Source: Strigops habroptila (lineage: Eukaryota; Chordata; Aves; Psittaciformes; Psittacidae). From it: 64,000 bases of DNA. The stretch is from positions 77,884,923 through 77,948,922 of the forward strand of contig NC_044278.2 in NCBI RefSeq assembly GCF_004027225.2. Reading direction: 5' to 3'. The position numbers and the translations under genes were made by a program. Below, in pieces: positions 11,090 through 24,135 of this stretch (the stretch's first letter is position 1; every line of letters starts with the position of its first letter). The notes below the pieces were generated by a model. That model ran no database searches and had not been told where the DNA came from. It worked only from the letters and a program-made list of their open reading frames with translations.

Positions 11090-12208
11090 TCCTATAATAA
11101 AACACCCAAAGGAGAATTCAGATCTTCACCTTTTTTTTCATTAAAGTGTTTTCTAATTGAGGACATATTTTCAAAAATGTTAGTGCAGTTTTTGACATAT
11201 GTGCCTACTTTGTTCAGTCTTCTCCCTGGTGTTTCCGCAGATGGTCTTGTTTCATCCCTTGACATCTTAACATTTGATGTTTAACATGAAATGTTGCTTT
11301 TGCTTCTTTTAAAATTGATCACTTTGTTTGTCATTCATTCTACCCAAGGTGTTTCTGAGAGGAGGTAAGGTTTTCAGCAGTGATTTGAGCAATATTTCTA
11401 CGTATGAAGCATTCCTTATATCAAACAGTATTACACAGACCTCAGCCTCTTTCCCTCACTGCTTCCCCTTCATCTTTTTACATGTACTTTGGAACCTGCT
11501 TCTGTATCTCCTTTTTATGCAGGGTGTATTATACCATGCTTTATATGTATGCCATGTATAATGTACCCACATTGTAAAATAAAACAAAGCTTTGCAAAAC
11601 ATTTAGGATATGGAAAATATTAATATCTTTGCTGCTTAAAATTGATTAGTCATGTAGAGATTTTCTTCTGACATGGGAAATACAAATTAGAATAATTTAG
11701 CTCATTTCAGACGACCAAGCAATAGAATGTATTTAACCAGAGAGGTAGGCAGAAAAGCACTGAGACATCCCTTTGCAGCTGTTAATGTCTTTGTTTTGTA
11801 TTATGTTACAACTGCACACTTAGACAGAGCCACCTGTGAGGTCATTTGCCCTTTGGCCTGCCTGGTTACTGGGGACTTGCATGGAAATCACCAGGCTCCT
11901 GGCTGACCCCAGTCACTGTCCCTATCCCATCTCTTCTCTCCTGGTTGTCTGCTGTGGGACTGAGCCTCTTGGTGAGTCACTGCCTTGATGGCCTTCCTCA
12001 CCCTCAGCTCTCGACCTCACCTCTCATTGAAGCTTTCTTTCAGAACTTGTAATATCATTTTTTGTTTCTTCAATTTTGTATATATGTGTATGTATGTATC
12101 TAGTAACTGTGCTACTTAAATATTTTGAACAGATATAACAATATTTTAAATTAATTATGTTCTACAATAGAGATGGGCTAGATATCCTTAATTATGCTTT
12201 CCCCCACC

Positions 12209-12226
12209 AAAAAAAAAAAAAAAAAA
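12209..12226 (+). repeat. Poly-A run
   Basis: Eighteen consecutive A following CCCCCACC. No retrotransposon body is recognisable upstream. Confidence 0.9.
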
Positions 12227-15200
12227 GCCTTCTGTTTATGAAGTTAGTATGAACAGAGCCTGCCCTGCTAGGTGTCTGGTTTTCTATTTCCTTCTTCTCA
12301 GTAACCCTGTTCTGAGATACACAGAACGATGCTTGGGTGGTTTTGCTGCATTTAGTTCATGGGACAAGGGTCCTTCAATCTGAATAAATGATAGACGAGG
12401 GATAACAGTTGTACTCTGTACTAATATCCTGACAGCTGCAGTGAAAAGAGAAAAGGCCCAGGGTTAAATTTTTATTCTAGGATCATTAAGTCCACAGTTT
12501 CCACAGTGCATGGTTTTGGCAATGAAGTTTAATTCAATTTCGAGCTCTATGTGTGCACTGTGCACCTAATAGACAATGTGAAGCAAATATCTTTGTAGCT
12601 GTGACAGATCACTTCCATGACAAATGGGATCCAGTATGCTCACACTGAGCAAACTACTGGGTCACCTCAGAAAAGATGCACCTTCCTCCTAAGGAAAGAG
12701 GAAATTTCAAGCAGGACAGTCTTACATGTTGCCGCAGAGCATGACTTCAGCTTGGTCACACACTTCCAAGCATGTCGTAAGTCCAGGTGTAGTGTGTGAT
12801 TCATAACAGCAGGCATAGACAAAACACACATTCGTGTCTGCACAAAATCTCTACCATGCACTAAGGTAGATGCATCCCCCACATGAAATGTGCTAATCCC
12901 TATAATTTAGACATAGTCTTTTCAGTACAGTGAGCATAAAAGCAAAGGAGAGCCAGCAGAACTGAATGATCCTAATGGATACGTTCATGCAAATTATGTA
13001 GAGAGTCTTTTATTAGAGACAGATACCCTGAAAATGCATGTTGTTTGAATTCGAAGCCAACTTTCCCCATCAGAGATTTTAACATAATTTTTGCACAAAT
13101 AAGTGTTTTTAAATTTCTTGTGTGCAGCTGTCTTCTTTCATTTGAACATTTAATGATTTTCATTTAGCATGTATCTGACTCCTTTGAAATTCCTAACAGT
13201 TTAAAAATGATACATTATTCCAAGGAGTCATTGATAATACTACAATAAAATTATTATAGTCTGTTTTCTGTAGCTTCCGAAATATGAAAACTTTCATTTC
13301 TCATGAAGTAAAAGCTGCTTGTTTCCTTACTCATCCTGTCTTTCGTCTGTTCTGTCTCTCATCCAGAGGATGAGATAATATTGGAAAAATCTGCTGTGGA
13401 TTGGATAGATGTGGACTGAGGTGTCCACACACGTATATTTAATACCCTTCAGTTAGGAAATTGCTTGGAAAACAGCTATCCTAAGCCCATCTCACTGTAT
13501 TTACATTTCTTGATTCAGATTAGTTTCAGATACTGGTATCAGTGTCAAGCAACTTCAAACAGAGAAAAATCTAGAACAGAATCTCTAATTCTCTTGAGAT
13601 TTAGTGTAATGTGTTAAGATATTCTTATTGAAGGATTCCATAACTGTGTTTTCGACTGATATTTCTGATTTAAGAAGTTTTCTTATGCATAATCACCTTA
13701 GAGTGAGTGAATGAGTGTACCTATGATCTTGGTCTTCCATGTCTATTTCAAGAAATTAAGTCCAACTGAAGCAATGCTGAACCCAAATTTAGGTAATGGT
13801 ACACTCCTGAAAAGATGTCTTGGGCACAGATCGCAGCAGCCCTATTCCAGCTATATTTAAGTTAGGGTGCATTTTGTTAGTCTAGCCTTAGATTTCAGAA
13901 GTTGTAGTTCTACATTTTTACTTAAAATGTGTCTTAATTTTATTTTAAACTTCTAATAACTGCTTTGAAGAAGATTCTTCAAGCATTGATAGATACTGAA
14001 TATCATCTTTTTATTAAATTGAAAAGACAAAAGGAAGGTGAGATTCTATACAGAGATTTCTGTAAATAGGCTGCAAAATTAGTAATTTCTATAATTCTTT
14101 CAAAGTTTTATCTATCTGTTACATTTCATTAATTAAATCTCTCCTATTTGGAAATGGCTTTTTAAAGAAAATTGAGAAACTTGGTTCTTTTTGGGAACCA
14201 ATTGCTAACAAGAAGGACTGAGTTTGGTAACTTGGGCCCATTTAAACAATTTTCTCATTGCTTGGTTTGAAAGTATGCTGGAAAGTAATGTAAGAGGAAA
14301 AAATAAAATGTCAGCTTCACTTTGATACAATGCTTTTTCATTTAAGACACTATTCTAAATTCTACCTTACACAAAATTGACAATCTGTTACTACAGTCTT
14401 TCAAGGCAGACGCTTTGCACAAATCATTTCAGTACTCTGGGAGATAAGCTTGCATTCCTAACAAACCAGAGTTGCAGCAAGCTGTTTCACAATGTGAAAA
14501 CTGCACTGAACAAATCATTCTATTTCTATATTTCAATGTGCCTTAACTGCCATTTTCCCATCTCGCTTTCTTCACAACAGGAGCCTGGGCAGCACTGAAT
14601 AGGCTCAAGCTGAGGAGAAAAAGAATACCAAGAACTTCAGGATACACTGTATCTGCAGAATTTTTACAAGAGTTTTGCTTCTTTTAACAAAAGAAAGAAT
14701 GAGGAGCTGTAGTGTTACGGAATGATTTCATAGCTCTCACAGATTCAGTATTCTTTTATTTGGAGCAGATTCAGACTAAATCAGAGCTCAGTGATGTTGG
14801 AAAAATTAAAAATGGAAACCAACAGAACATCTTATGAAAATCAAAGCTTGCAGTTATGGTAGGAAGCTTTTAACTTTTCCCTCTTTTTCCACCTTATGCT
14901 TCTAAAACAAAGTATTTAGTTTAAATAAATTATTTTCTGAAGGCAATATTTTTTCTTAAGATCATTGTGCTCCATCATGCAGATCTTATGACATGACTTA
15001 GAGGCTTTATTTGTTCAACATAATTTGTGATCAATAATGTTGGGTTTTTTTTTTTGCTACCTGTATTTGTCTTCTGCTTTCTATGCCTCAGTGTTTTGAT
15101 CTTAACTCTGCCATGCTGTCTTTTAGGCTGTCATCTTTTATATCATCCTTTCCTTGACTCTTTTAATCTCAGTTCAGACACTTACAACATTACTGTGCTC

Positions 15201-15713
15201 CAGACTTGAGAACAATACAAATAAAATAAACAAAATGAGGAACTTAAGACCATACACTTTTCCAATGTAAGTGATATCTTCCTTTCTCTAATATTATAAT
15301 TTGGATATCGTAGTTATATGCAGATTTTCTTCCTCCCATTTGACCCTAGACATTCTTGTGCCAGTGTATATTAGGTGTTTTCAGAGACTGGTAGAACTTA
15401 CTGTATCTACAGAAACAGTGAGTGAACTCATTCTCTTCAGTGGCATCTTAGTGGAAGAGAGCCTTATCTTTCCACAGAAGTCAGTTTCTAAAAATCCATG
15501 GATACCTATTTTATCAAGCTTTTCTGGGAAATCAGTTGAAATTCAGAAAGGTCCATGCCAGAAATAAAATTTATATTAAATGAAGTCATTAACTTCAATT
15601 TGAATATATGTCTTGAATAGATGAAGAAAGAGGAAGGGGAAAGTTTGGAGTTACAGGATTTGTTTTTCCCCAAATAACAGTTATGAATGAAGGATTGCAA
15701 CATTTTTTTATAT

Positions 15714-15768
15714 CTATTCTATTATGTTCTGTCCTGTTCTGTTTTGTTCTATTCTGATCTGTTCTGTG
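15714..15768 (+). repeat. Imperfect (TTCTR)n minisatellite
   Basis: About eleven imperfect pentamers of the form TTCTG or TTCTA. Confidence 0.85.
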
Positions 15769-16938
15769 CTTATGTTATTGCTATAGTATAGTATCATATA
15801 TATCACACAATATATTCACAATACTCCTCACAATAGCCAAGGAGTACTCTTGTATGATAAATTGGGTAAGAGGAAGTGCACAGACATACATGTAGAAAGT
15901 TCACAAAATCAGGCCTATTATGTAACCCATATTGGTCGTTGTTTTCAGCTGCAAAGGAAAATTTATAGTGAAGTAAATTGCCTAATTAAAGTCAACTACA
16001 AATCTATTCCCCGGGTTTCGTTTGGGCTACCCCTGGAGTAAGGTGTGATCTTTACATAATTCTGGGATTAAACATGGCTTTCTGTTCTTTAAGCAACAGT
16101 AGTATAGAGTCGCTCTTACCTAAACAGAACACCTCCAAGCACAAACAACTCCCTGGCTGAGTTGAATATCACAAGCATGCCTTTTTGTATCCCATGGCAA
16201 CTACATTTTCTCAGAAATATTCTGATGTTTTCATAAGACAAAAATATCTGCATAAAAAGAAAATGTTAGTGCATTTTATATTAGTAACATAGTTATATAG
16301 ACTATTCCAAATTCCCTGTGAATATATTTTGCTTTTGTCTTCAAGGTGCAAAGATAAATAAATCAACATGTTTAGTGGAAACAGGAGGAGGTGGATTTTC
16401 TCTTCACATCCTAATGAATCAGTAAAGCTGCAGGAGCTATCTCGTAGAATAGAAACTCATAAAATATTTTAAAACCAGAAAGCATGTTATAGTTTTCTTT
16501 CAACAGTGCAGAATTAGGCTGTTTATTTTCCTTTATTCTCAAGGAAATCCTTTACAAAGCAATGCAATGTAAAATAAATTTTCCCAGTTGAAGAACTGTA
16601 GACTTAATTCTCATCTGTAAAAAAAATAAGATATTATTGCCTTGACAAATGGTCTCTTCAATGCACACAATTTATACAACTATGCATTGTGACTCCACAC
16701 GTTTCATATGAGAGACTCACATTTAGTCTTGCTCTCAGACTTACCTGATTTCCTAAGTTGCTCAAAAGGACAATGCTATTCAAAAGATAATTGAGCAATG
16801 GAATAGACCTGGATGAAACTTCTCTTTGTCATTTCACAGGAACAGCATACACAAGAAAACACTCAGATTCTGTGAAAAAAAAAGAAAAGAAAAAGTAAGT
16901 TTTCACAAATAGACCAGCATTTTGTGTCTGGAAAAGAA

Positions 16939-16958
16939 AAAACCAAAACCAAAACCAA
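16939..16958 (+). repeat. Short (AAAACC)n repeat
   Basis: Three AAAACC-like units. Confidence 0.7.
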
Positions 16959-17691
16959 GCAACATGTTCTACAATAAGAAGACAGCTCTGTTTACCACTC
17001 CCCAAAAGATAACAATGCTTTTCTCCTGACCTGGTTAAATTGTAGTATTTAAAAAAGTGACCCAACCTTCATGTCTCATCAGTTTATATATTGGGGGGTA
17101 TATAAGTCAATGTATGACAACATCTTACTGCTTGGTCATATACAGGATACCTTCAGGATTGGTTTAGATTTACTGGGTATGACTAACTAGAGTGCAATAA
17201 TATAGACCCATTTTCATAAAATATTTGAGGAAATGTTTGAATTAAATAGTTTATTAGAGGCGAAATTATCATAAATAACTTTCTTCTATGCAACCAAACA
17301 CAATTTGTTGGTATCCACACTTGTTTCAATAATTCTGAAACTGATGGAAAATGTGAAGTTTTATTAGTATCAATTTTTTTTTAAGGTCTGAAGAGAGATA
17401 TCCCAGTAATGATTACACACTTATCATTACAAAACTCATTTATTGGCTTTCATCAGATACCTAACAACATGTACAAAAATAAGTCTGCCAGGAAGGCATT
17501 ACACATTATTCTAATCATATAATATTTTACAAGTATCTCAATCTTTCTTTAGTTTTAATTCAGTTACATACGAGTTAGGCTCTGAGTTAAGACCTTATAT
17601 GCAAGAAACACATTATATGCTTTCAGACACAAAAGTCTTAGATTTTATAATTTTGCAAACATCCCAGTAGAGTCCAGCTACAAGATTTAAT

Positions 17692-17732
17692 GAATTAAAG
17701 TGAGGGGTAATTAATTAAGTGAGGGGTAATTT
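17692..17732 (+). repeat. Tandem duplication of a roughly 20-bp unit
   Basis: The unit AATTAAGTGAGGGGTAATT occurs twice side by side with one extra A in the first copy. Confidence 0.85.
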
Positions 17733-20700
17733 GAAAGATCTAGCTTCAAAAAACAATAGACTGATTAGTCATCTCTATTTTGACTGTTTGTAGTCCTGTT
17801 TAGGAGATGAGTATGTACAGCTCATCAGAACATAAAATCTACTGTTACAATTTCATCATTTGTCAGAAAAGTAAGCTCTATTAGGCATGGGACAGAAGAA
17901 ATTCTTGTGCTGGTGCCTGATCGAAAAAGGTTTCAGATTGTGCATACATCTAAAGTGGAAAAAATAAAGGAAGCTAATTAATTAAATCACTTGGCCAAAG
18001 CAGGAAATGCCAGAATAATTCTTTCCTCAGCCTGCAGAGGCTTTTGTACCCAAAACACAGTATTGAGTATTAGACCATTGGATATAATGTGGGAAATGGA
18101 GAGGGAGAGAAACAGTTGTCTTCCCTTCCTGCTAAATAGGGACTTCTATGCAGCAAGATTTGTGCTGGTTGGGGTCAGAATTGTTTATGCAAGTTGTATG
18201 TTCCCAGGAGAAAAAGACTGTAAGAAAAGGAGACCTTGACCACAGCGCACAATGCACTGATGAGAATGTTTTCTCTGTAGACAAAATGATCATTTAATTC
18301 CAATGATTCCTACAGAAATGCTCACTTGTTTTGGATTTGTTAACAAGAGGTCCCACTAGAGCAACTCTTAACTAGCTAAGATGTCTGCAGGGAGCCAAGA
18401 AAGCACTTCAAACAATTCAAGAGCAAGAATTTTGGATGAGCACAAAAGCAGGGTCTAAAAACATGACACACTATTGATCTGGTATGCAGACTGCACATAA
18501 GGTAAGAAAACGCTTGTGATTAATTAGAACTACATAGAAGTATCAAGGCTAAAGTAGAACATTTTGTCTTAAAGATTGTCTAAGGTAGAGAATGTGTTGC
18601 AGGTATAAACTTGATAGCTGCTGGGCACCATTGGCATTCAGCTCGACAGCAGCGGCAGCAATAACACATAAGGCTAAGTTTGTCTTAGCAACAACATTGG
18701 AAATTCCAGATTTGGGTATGTGTATAACAGAATTGAAACCAGGGAGGAAGAAGCAGTTAGGGACAGAGAAGATATACCCAAAAGCAGAAAATGGAGAAAT
18801 AAGAAGGTGTAAAGTCAGGCAAAGAGCAAAGGAGGGCATAAACTACCAGTGGGAGGGGTGAGGCTGCCTATGGTCAGTAATGAAATTAACCTGCAGACAC
18901 AAGCACAATGAGATTCTGGGGGAGCCCCTTCAATTGCCTGCTAGACTCTCCATCAGACTTATAGCTTGGTCTTGGAGGGTGCAGTAAAGAGGAATCCACT
19001 TTCATCCTGGTACTAAGTGGTTTTGGGAGAGAAGGATTACAGAATTGCAATATCACAGTATCTTCTGCCCTATTTAATCACTCGGTTTCTTTTTTTTTCT
19101 TTTTTTTGTATTTTGAACTTGAAAATATTTTCAGATTATGTCTATGAAGTGTATTGAGTATTCCCCCACTGACACAAAATTCTTACTTGTTCACGAAGTG
19201 CACTTTGTGCCAAAACTGTCTGTATCAGGTTCAACAGCTCTGTGATAACCAAAGTTGGAACCACTTTGGACTCAGCACCACCTGTCACGTTCTGTTTGAC
19301 TTTAGCGCTTTAGGGATGTCTCAGTTTCTATGGTGAATCTGGGCATGAAAGCATGGAAACTGTATATGAGAAAGCCAAAATCAAATTATGATGCATAAAT
19401 CTTTATTTCTCAGCACTAACTTCATTTCTAAGCAATAGAGTACTGGGAAAATTGGGGTGACTCAATCCATTTAAATGCCAGTGTTAAGCAGGAAGAAAGC
19501 CAAGCAGAATCCTATCTCACTTTAGACAAACTTGAGAACTGACATGTAAGGAGCCTGCTTTTGCAGTCTTTATTGAAGGGGAGTCAGAAATAAAATGTTT
19601 CCTAGAATAATTGCTATATTTCATGAAATATCTTAACTTCAGTTATTCAGCCTCAGGAATATCTTTGCCATAAAGATACACCCTAGGAGTGAAATCTTGA
19701 TACAGATGTATCAAAGAGCAAAAACTTTTTCCTAGATGCTTCCCAAGATAAGGTACAAGCAAGTACAGCTGCTGCCCTGGCAGCAGGTAAGAGAGAAGAC
19801 TGCATAGTGTTGTCTATACCACACATTGTGTGATACTGAGTGTGCATTACATGGAGTGAAACATGATCTTCAGCTTTCTCACTAGTATTCTGCCTCAGCC
19901 CTGTTTTCCAATTGTGTAAGAAGATTCCAGGTTCCTTTTCCTATACCATAATTTGACATTTCTTGGTTTGATTAATTTATGCTTTCACACAATTGCATCA
20001 TGATCTCTATAATCTACAGTGCATTTCTTGAAGTACTACAGGAATAATAATTGCTTGTTTCAGTAAGGATGTTAATTTGTTATTCTTCATTATTTTACCT
20101 ACAACTTAATCCCCATGCTCTTTGCCTTATGCCGTTTGCTGCAAATGAATTGAATGCGTGTGTATAGGTATGATATATGTCAATTTGTGAATTAGTGTGT
20201 TTGGGTTGTTTAGATTAACTAATCAGTCCAGTTTCAAAATTTAAAACAAAACTATGTAATCAGAGTGGTTAGTCCCTAGAAATCACATCACATATTAGTT
20301 GTGAGCATGCCAAAGTGCTGAGCAGTTAGCACTGATAACTATGGTCTATGATAGTCTTTACTGCTGAGGCTGAGGTGAGTAGACTTTAGAGCTCTTCAGC
20401 AAGAAGAGCTCAGAACAAAGTGGATTTGTCCCCTCTTTGCCCCTCCAATTTTGGGACCATATTCTTTTATATGACACCTGAGTTCTAAACAATTCCACCT
20501 CTTAGACTCTGACAGAGACAACAGAGAAGGAACGTGACAAATGAGAGGGGTAAGTTACAGGCAGGTACCTCATCCTGTAGTTCGGCTATTGCCTTGGTTT
20601 GTTGGGGTTTTTTTCTGTTGTTTGGTTTGGTTTTTTTTCTCCTTGCTTAGCTGCTGCTTCTTTCATTAAAGAAAACAGATTTTTTTCCCAGCTCTCATGT

Positions 20701-22160
20701 TTGTGTTTCCACAGCCAGTTCCCATAATAAGCTGGTAACAAGGGACCAGGATGGAGACGTTGCACAGTCAGCATAAGGCACAGCTAGTGCAAGTCCCAGA
20801 AGCAACACTCTTTCCAGTGAACAGCAAGTACAGAAGTGTTTACACAGTTGCAGCTTATTAGTGTGCTTATGTTTGGTTTCATAACAACCAAATATTGAAA
20901 TCTGCTTGGTATGCTACTGTCTTCATAGATGCAACAGACCTCTGCTTTAGTTATATATTATGGATACAATATTTGTCTTGTTCAAATAGTTCAGAAGTAC
21001 TTAGTTTTAATTCAAAGTGGATTTTAAATTCAGCTATTTGCAAAGGTTTCAAAATCAGTGAAGAGGACTTCATGGGCTATCATATGCATAAACTAAGTAT
21101 TCAATAAATATGTTTGGGAGAAATGTTTCAATACACCCATACTACTACTATGAGCATTTTTAAAGTAGCTGACCTGCAGAGCTGAGGTTCATTAAAATAT
21201 CGCATAACACAGCTCTTCCACATTTAATTTCTATTTATGATTCTGAGCCTTTTTTTACTTTACAATATTCATCAGATGTAACTATTTGTATAATTCAGTT
21301 TATTTTCATGCCTGTGATTACTAAAATTCACATATAAAATATATCATTGAATTATCATGCATTTGCTCATGAAATTAAGGAAAATTCTGTAGCAATAATT
21401 AATAAATAATGGAAACTCCCATCATCTTCTTACTGCCCATTGCTAAAAAAAATCTTCTTGTTACTAAAATTACACTGCTAACATTGTCTAAAATACTATC
21501 CCTGAAAGCATACCTTTTGTTTTGCTTTCTTTATATATGTTTTCATGTACAGCACAATCCCACTGCCATTGAAATAAACATTTTTACCATTGTCTTCAAG
21601 ACAGTAACAAGTGACAAGGTACTACTTTAAATGGAAATTTGATTAAATCTGATTTTTTTTTTTTTTCCTGAGCCCCAATTTATTATCTCTTGAAGACTGC
21701 CACATCATTTAGTAACCAGGTTTAATTATTACACATAGAACACTACAGGTATAAGCAAACCGAGGTTGATAGTAAAGAAGGTAGAACTAGAACATAGTTA
21801 TATGTAAAGATGACACCAGAATTATGAAATAATTAAAGATTTCATCATTAGAGACAAATACAATGGACAAATTATGTTATAAGACTGCAATGTAAATTGT
21901 TGGGAAAATAGTGCAGCTCAAAATTAAGGAGTATGAGAAGCTGACCGAAAACATCCTTCTAATTTCAGTTATGCATCAACAATCTTATAATCACTAAGAA
22001 TAAGATGTGGGTTTTCTCTGTACAGGTAGATCTCACAACTTTTTTCTGTAGGTAAAATATATAATCTGCTTTGTGAAAACCATTTCTCAATATAGCTTTG
22101 ATTTTGATGGATGGAAAGAGAGGAATTTCATTAGCATGAAGCATTTATCACCATGGTGAT

Positions 22161-22496
22161 GTGTGAACAGCCATAAAGGTGACCTGGTTTGAAAAGAAAA
22201 ATTACTAAACAGGAGAAAACGCCTGCCACCCTCAGAACTGTGATCCTGGGAAGTAAGTCTGGGAACCAGAAGCATCCTTGAAAAGTATATCTAGCCTCTC
22301 TGAAGTACAGCTGGGTACCTAGAAACCAGAGGCATCCTGAGATGCCACCAGTAAGTGCTAAACCAAAGAACTGTAGTGACAACTTATCATCTGAAAAGGT
22401 GAAAAATAGCCTGGGGGGAAAAAAAAAGGAAAATAGTCTGGGGAAACAAAATCAAAAATTGGTCTGAAAGAACAGAAAACATCATTACCGCTTGGC
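22161..22496 (+). mobile_element. Unclassified repeat A, copy 1, left part
   Basis: This segment aligns with 40549-40880. Shared stretches include AACCAGAAGCATCCTTGAAAA, GTACAGCTGGGTACC and CAACTTATCATCTGAAAA. The match stops at about 22496, where an LTR begins, and resumes after 23436. I do not recognise the family; the size, lack of coding sequence and context suggest an LTR or other non-autonomous retroelement. Two imperfect copies of AACCAGARGCATCC lie about 60 bases apart inside it. The strand is arbitrary. Confidence 0.6.
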
Positions 22497-23436
22497 TTCT
22501 AGACACTTCCCCTACATCCAACAGAGCCTGTGCCAGCCAGCTCCAACACAGACTTACTGCTGGCCAAGGCCAAGCCCATTAGCAGCAGTGGTAGTGGCCC
22601 TGTGACAATGTATTTTAAAAGGGGAAAAAACTGCCATGCAACAGCAGCAAATTGGAGGAGTGAGAACATGTGAGAGAAAGAGCTCTGCAGACACCAAGGT
22701 CAATGAAGAAGGAGGAGAAGAGGTGTTCAAGGTGCTGGAGCAGAGATTCCCGTGCAGCCTATGGTGCAGACCGTGGTGAGGCAGACAGTCCCCCTGCAGC
22801 CCATGGAGGTCCATGATGGAGCAGATATCCACCTGCAGCCTATGGAGGACCCCATGCAGAGCAGGTGGGTACCTGAAGGAGGCTGAGACCCCATGGGAAT
22901 CCATGCCAGTTTTTCTGGCAAGACTAACCTTCTAGGGGACCTGAAGGACTGCGCCCTGTGAAAGGGACCCATGCCGGAGCTGTTCGTGAAGAGCTGCAAA
23001 CCATGGGAAGGACCCATGCTGGAAAAGTTCGTGGAGGCACCCCACACTGGAGCAGGGCAAGTGCGTGAGAGAAAGGAGCGACAGAGGCAACATGTGATGA
23101 ACTGACCACAGCCCCCGTTCCTCATCCCATGAGCGGAGGAGGTGGAGAAATAGGGAATGAAGTTGAGCCTGGGAAGAAGAGAGGGATGGGGAGAATGTTT
23201 ATTAAGATTTGGGTTTATTTCTCATTATCCTACTCTTATTTAATTGGCAATAAATTAAATTAACTTCCCAAGCTGATTTTTTTGCCGATCATGGTGGTTG
23301 GCGAGTCGTCTTTCCCTGTCCTTATCTTGACCCATGAGCCTTTCATGGTATTTTTCTCTCCCTGTCCAGTTGAGTAGGGAAACGATAGAGTGGCTTGGTG
23401 TGCCACCTGGTGTCCAGCCACGATCAACCCACCACA
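22497..23436 (+). mobile_element. LTR of an avian ERV family (ending CAACCCACCACA), 5' end missing
   Basis: About 940 bp of a long LTR family abundant in birds. It has a repetitive U3 with several imperfect units around CCATGGGAAGGACCCATGCTGGA (22780-23060), then a TGTGATGAACTGACC block near 23093-23107, an AATAAATTAAATT polyadenylation region near 23250-23263, and a U5 ending CAACCCACCACA at 23436. The first tens of bases expected from the family (starting TGT) seem absent, because repeat A sequence continues to about 22496. No target duplication was found. Two overlapping minus-strand frames here (up to 132 codons) are antisense products of the tandem U3 units. It interrupts repeat A. Confidence 0.75.
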
Positions 23437-24135
23437 CCTGAACAGGTTAAATTCTCTACACAAGCTCTCTATGAGCTCTTGGACTCTCAATGGGCACACC
23501 TGGCTAACTCCAAACTTCCTGATGTGGATCGTCTTCAAAGTGAGACTCTTCCTTTTACTTCACTGGTCCCCTTTTGGGCTCACTTCTGGGGTTGCTTCGG
23601 TTTGTTGTCCCACCTGTGGCATGGTTGAGGACCCTTCTGGGATTGTTTTGTCCTCCCCTTAGGGATGATTTGGCTCCTTCTGAGCTCTGTCTCATTTGTT
23701 TTATATCAGTATTATATACAAGTAATCCATATTTGCTGTTACGTTGTTAAGTTTGCAATAACTTGTAATAGTATACAACTACTTGGTTGATGCTGTTACT
23801 GGTTTTTGTTATATTGTTACTATGCTCTTGATTGGTACTGTATTACTGACTGCTGATAATAATTTTTAATATCTCGATATGTATATATATTCACTTCATT
23901 AATCATAGGTATACTGCCAGTGGTGATGTTTGTGGTAGCTTACTTGCTAGTGTGGTGATTTTTGTGATATTTTAGTAAATTTTAGTAAAGTACATTTAGT
24001 AAATTTTAGAGATTTTAGTAAAGTACAGAAATTGAAAGGATAAAGCCTCCATGCCCTTGTGTTATCATGGAAGCCTGTGAACCTAAGGTCACGATCTCTA
24101 CACACCTGCAGGCTAAGTAACCCTTCAGGTTTTAC
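23437..24135 (+). mobile_element. Unclassified repeat A, copy 1, right part
   Basis: Resumes the alignment with copy 2 (40881-41600). Shared stretches include GGCACACCTGGCT, CAGTATTATATACA, TTGCTGATAA-like and AGGATAAAGCCTC. The sequence around 23660-23960 is rich in short TGTTAC/TGCTG-type words in both copies. No coding capacity was seen. The right border is set where similarity fades after GTAACCCTT (24117-24126). Confidence 0.6.
23970..24027 (+). repeat. Imperfect tandem repeat of TTTAGTAAA(T/G)
   Basis: Five units of TTTTAGTAAA with variable spacers, including two copies of TTTTAGTAAAGTAC, inside the right part of repeat A copy 1. Copy 2 lacks this expansion. Confidence 0.8.

Larger units (their letters stand above)
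11090..22160. other. Long AT-rich region without recognisable genes or elements
   Basis: About 11 kb of non-coding sequence. All reading frames are under 100 codons and lack domains. Two overlapping opposite-strand frames at 18549-18861 are chance products. I see no LINE or LTR that I can name here. Stretches such as 16500-16620 and 20040-20170 are low in repeats and could hold conserved non-coding elements, which cannot be judged from one genome. Confidence 0.55.

Noticed and set aside
18549-18861. Opposite-strand overlapping frames of 96 and 89 codons
   Set aside because: Mutually antisense, no motif, no flanking splice or promoter evidence.
22554-23125. Overlapping minus-strand frames of 116 and 132 codons, cysteine- and histidine-rich
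   Set aside because: They lie antisense to the repeated units of an LTR U3; the regular Cys/His pattern comes from the DNA repeat and not from a protein family.
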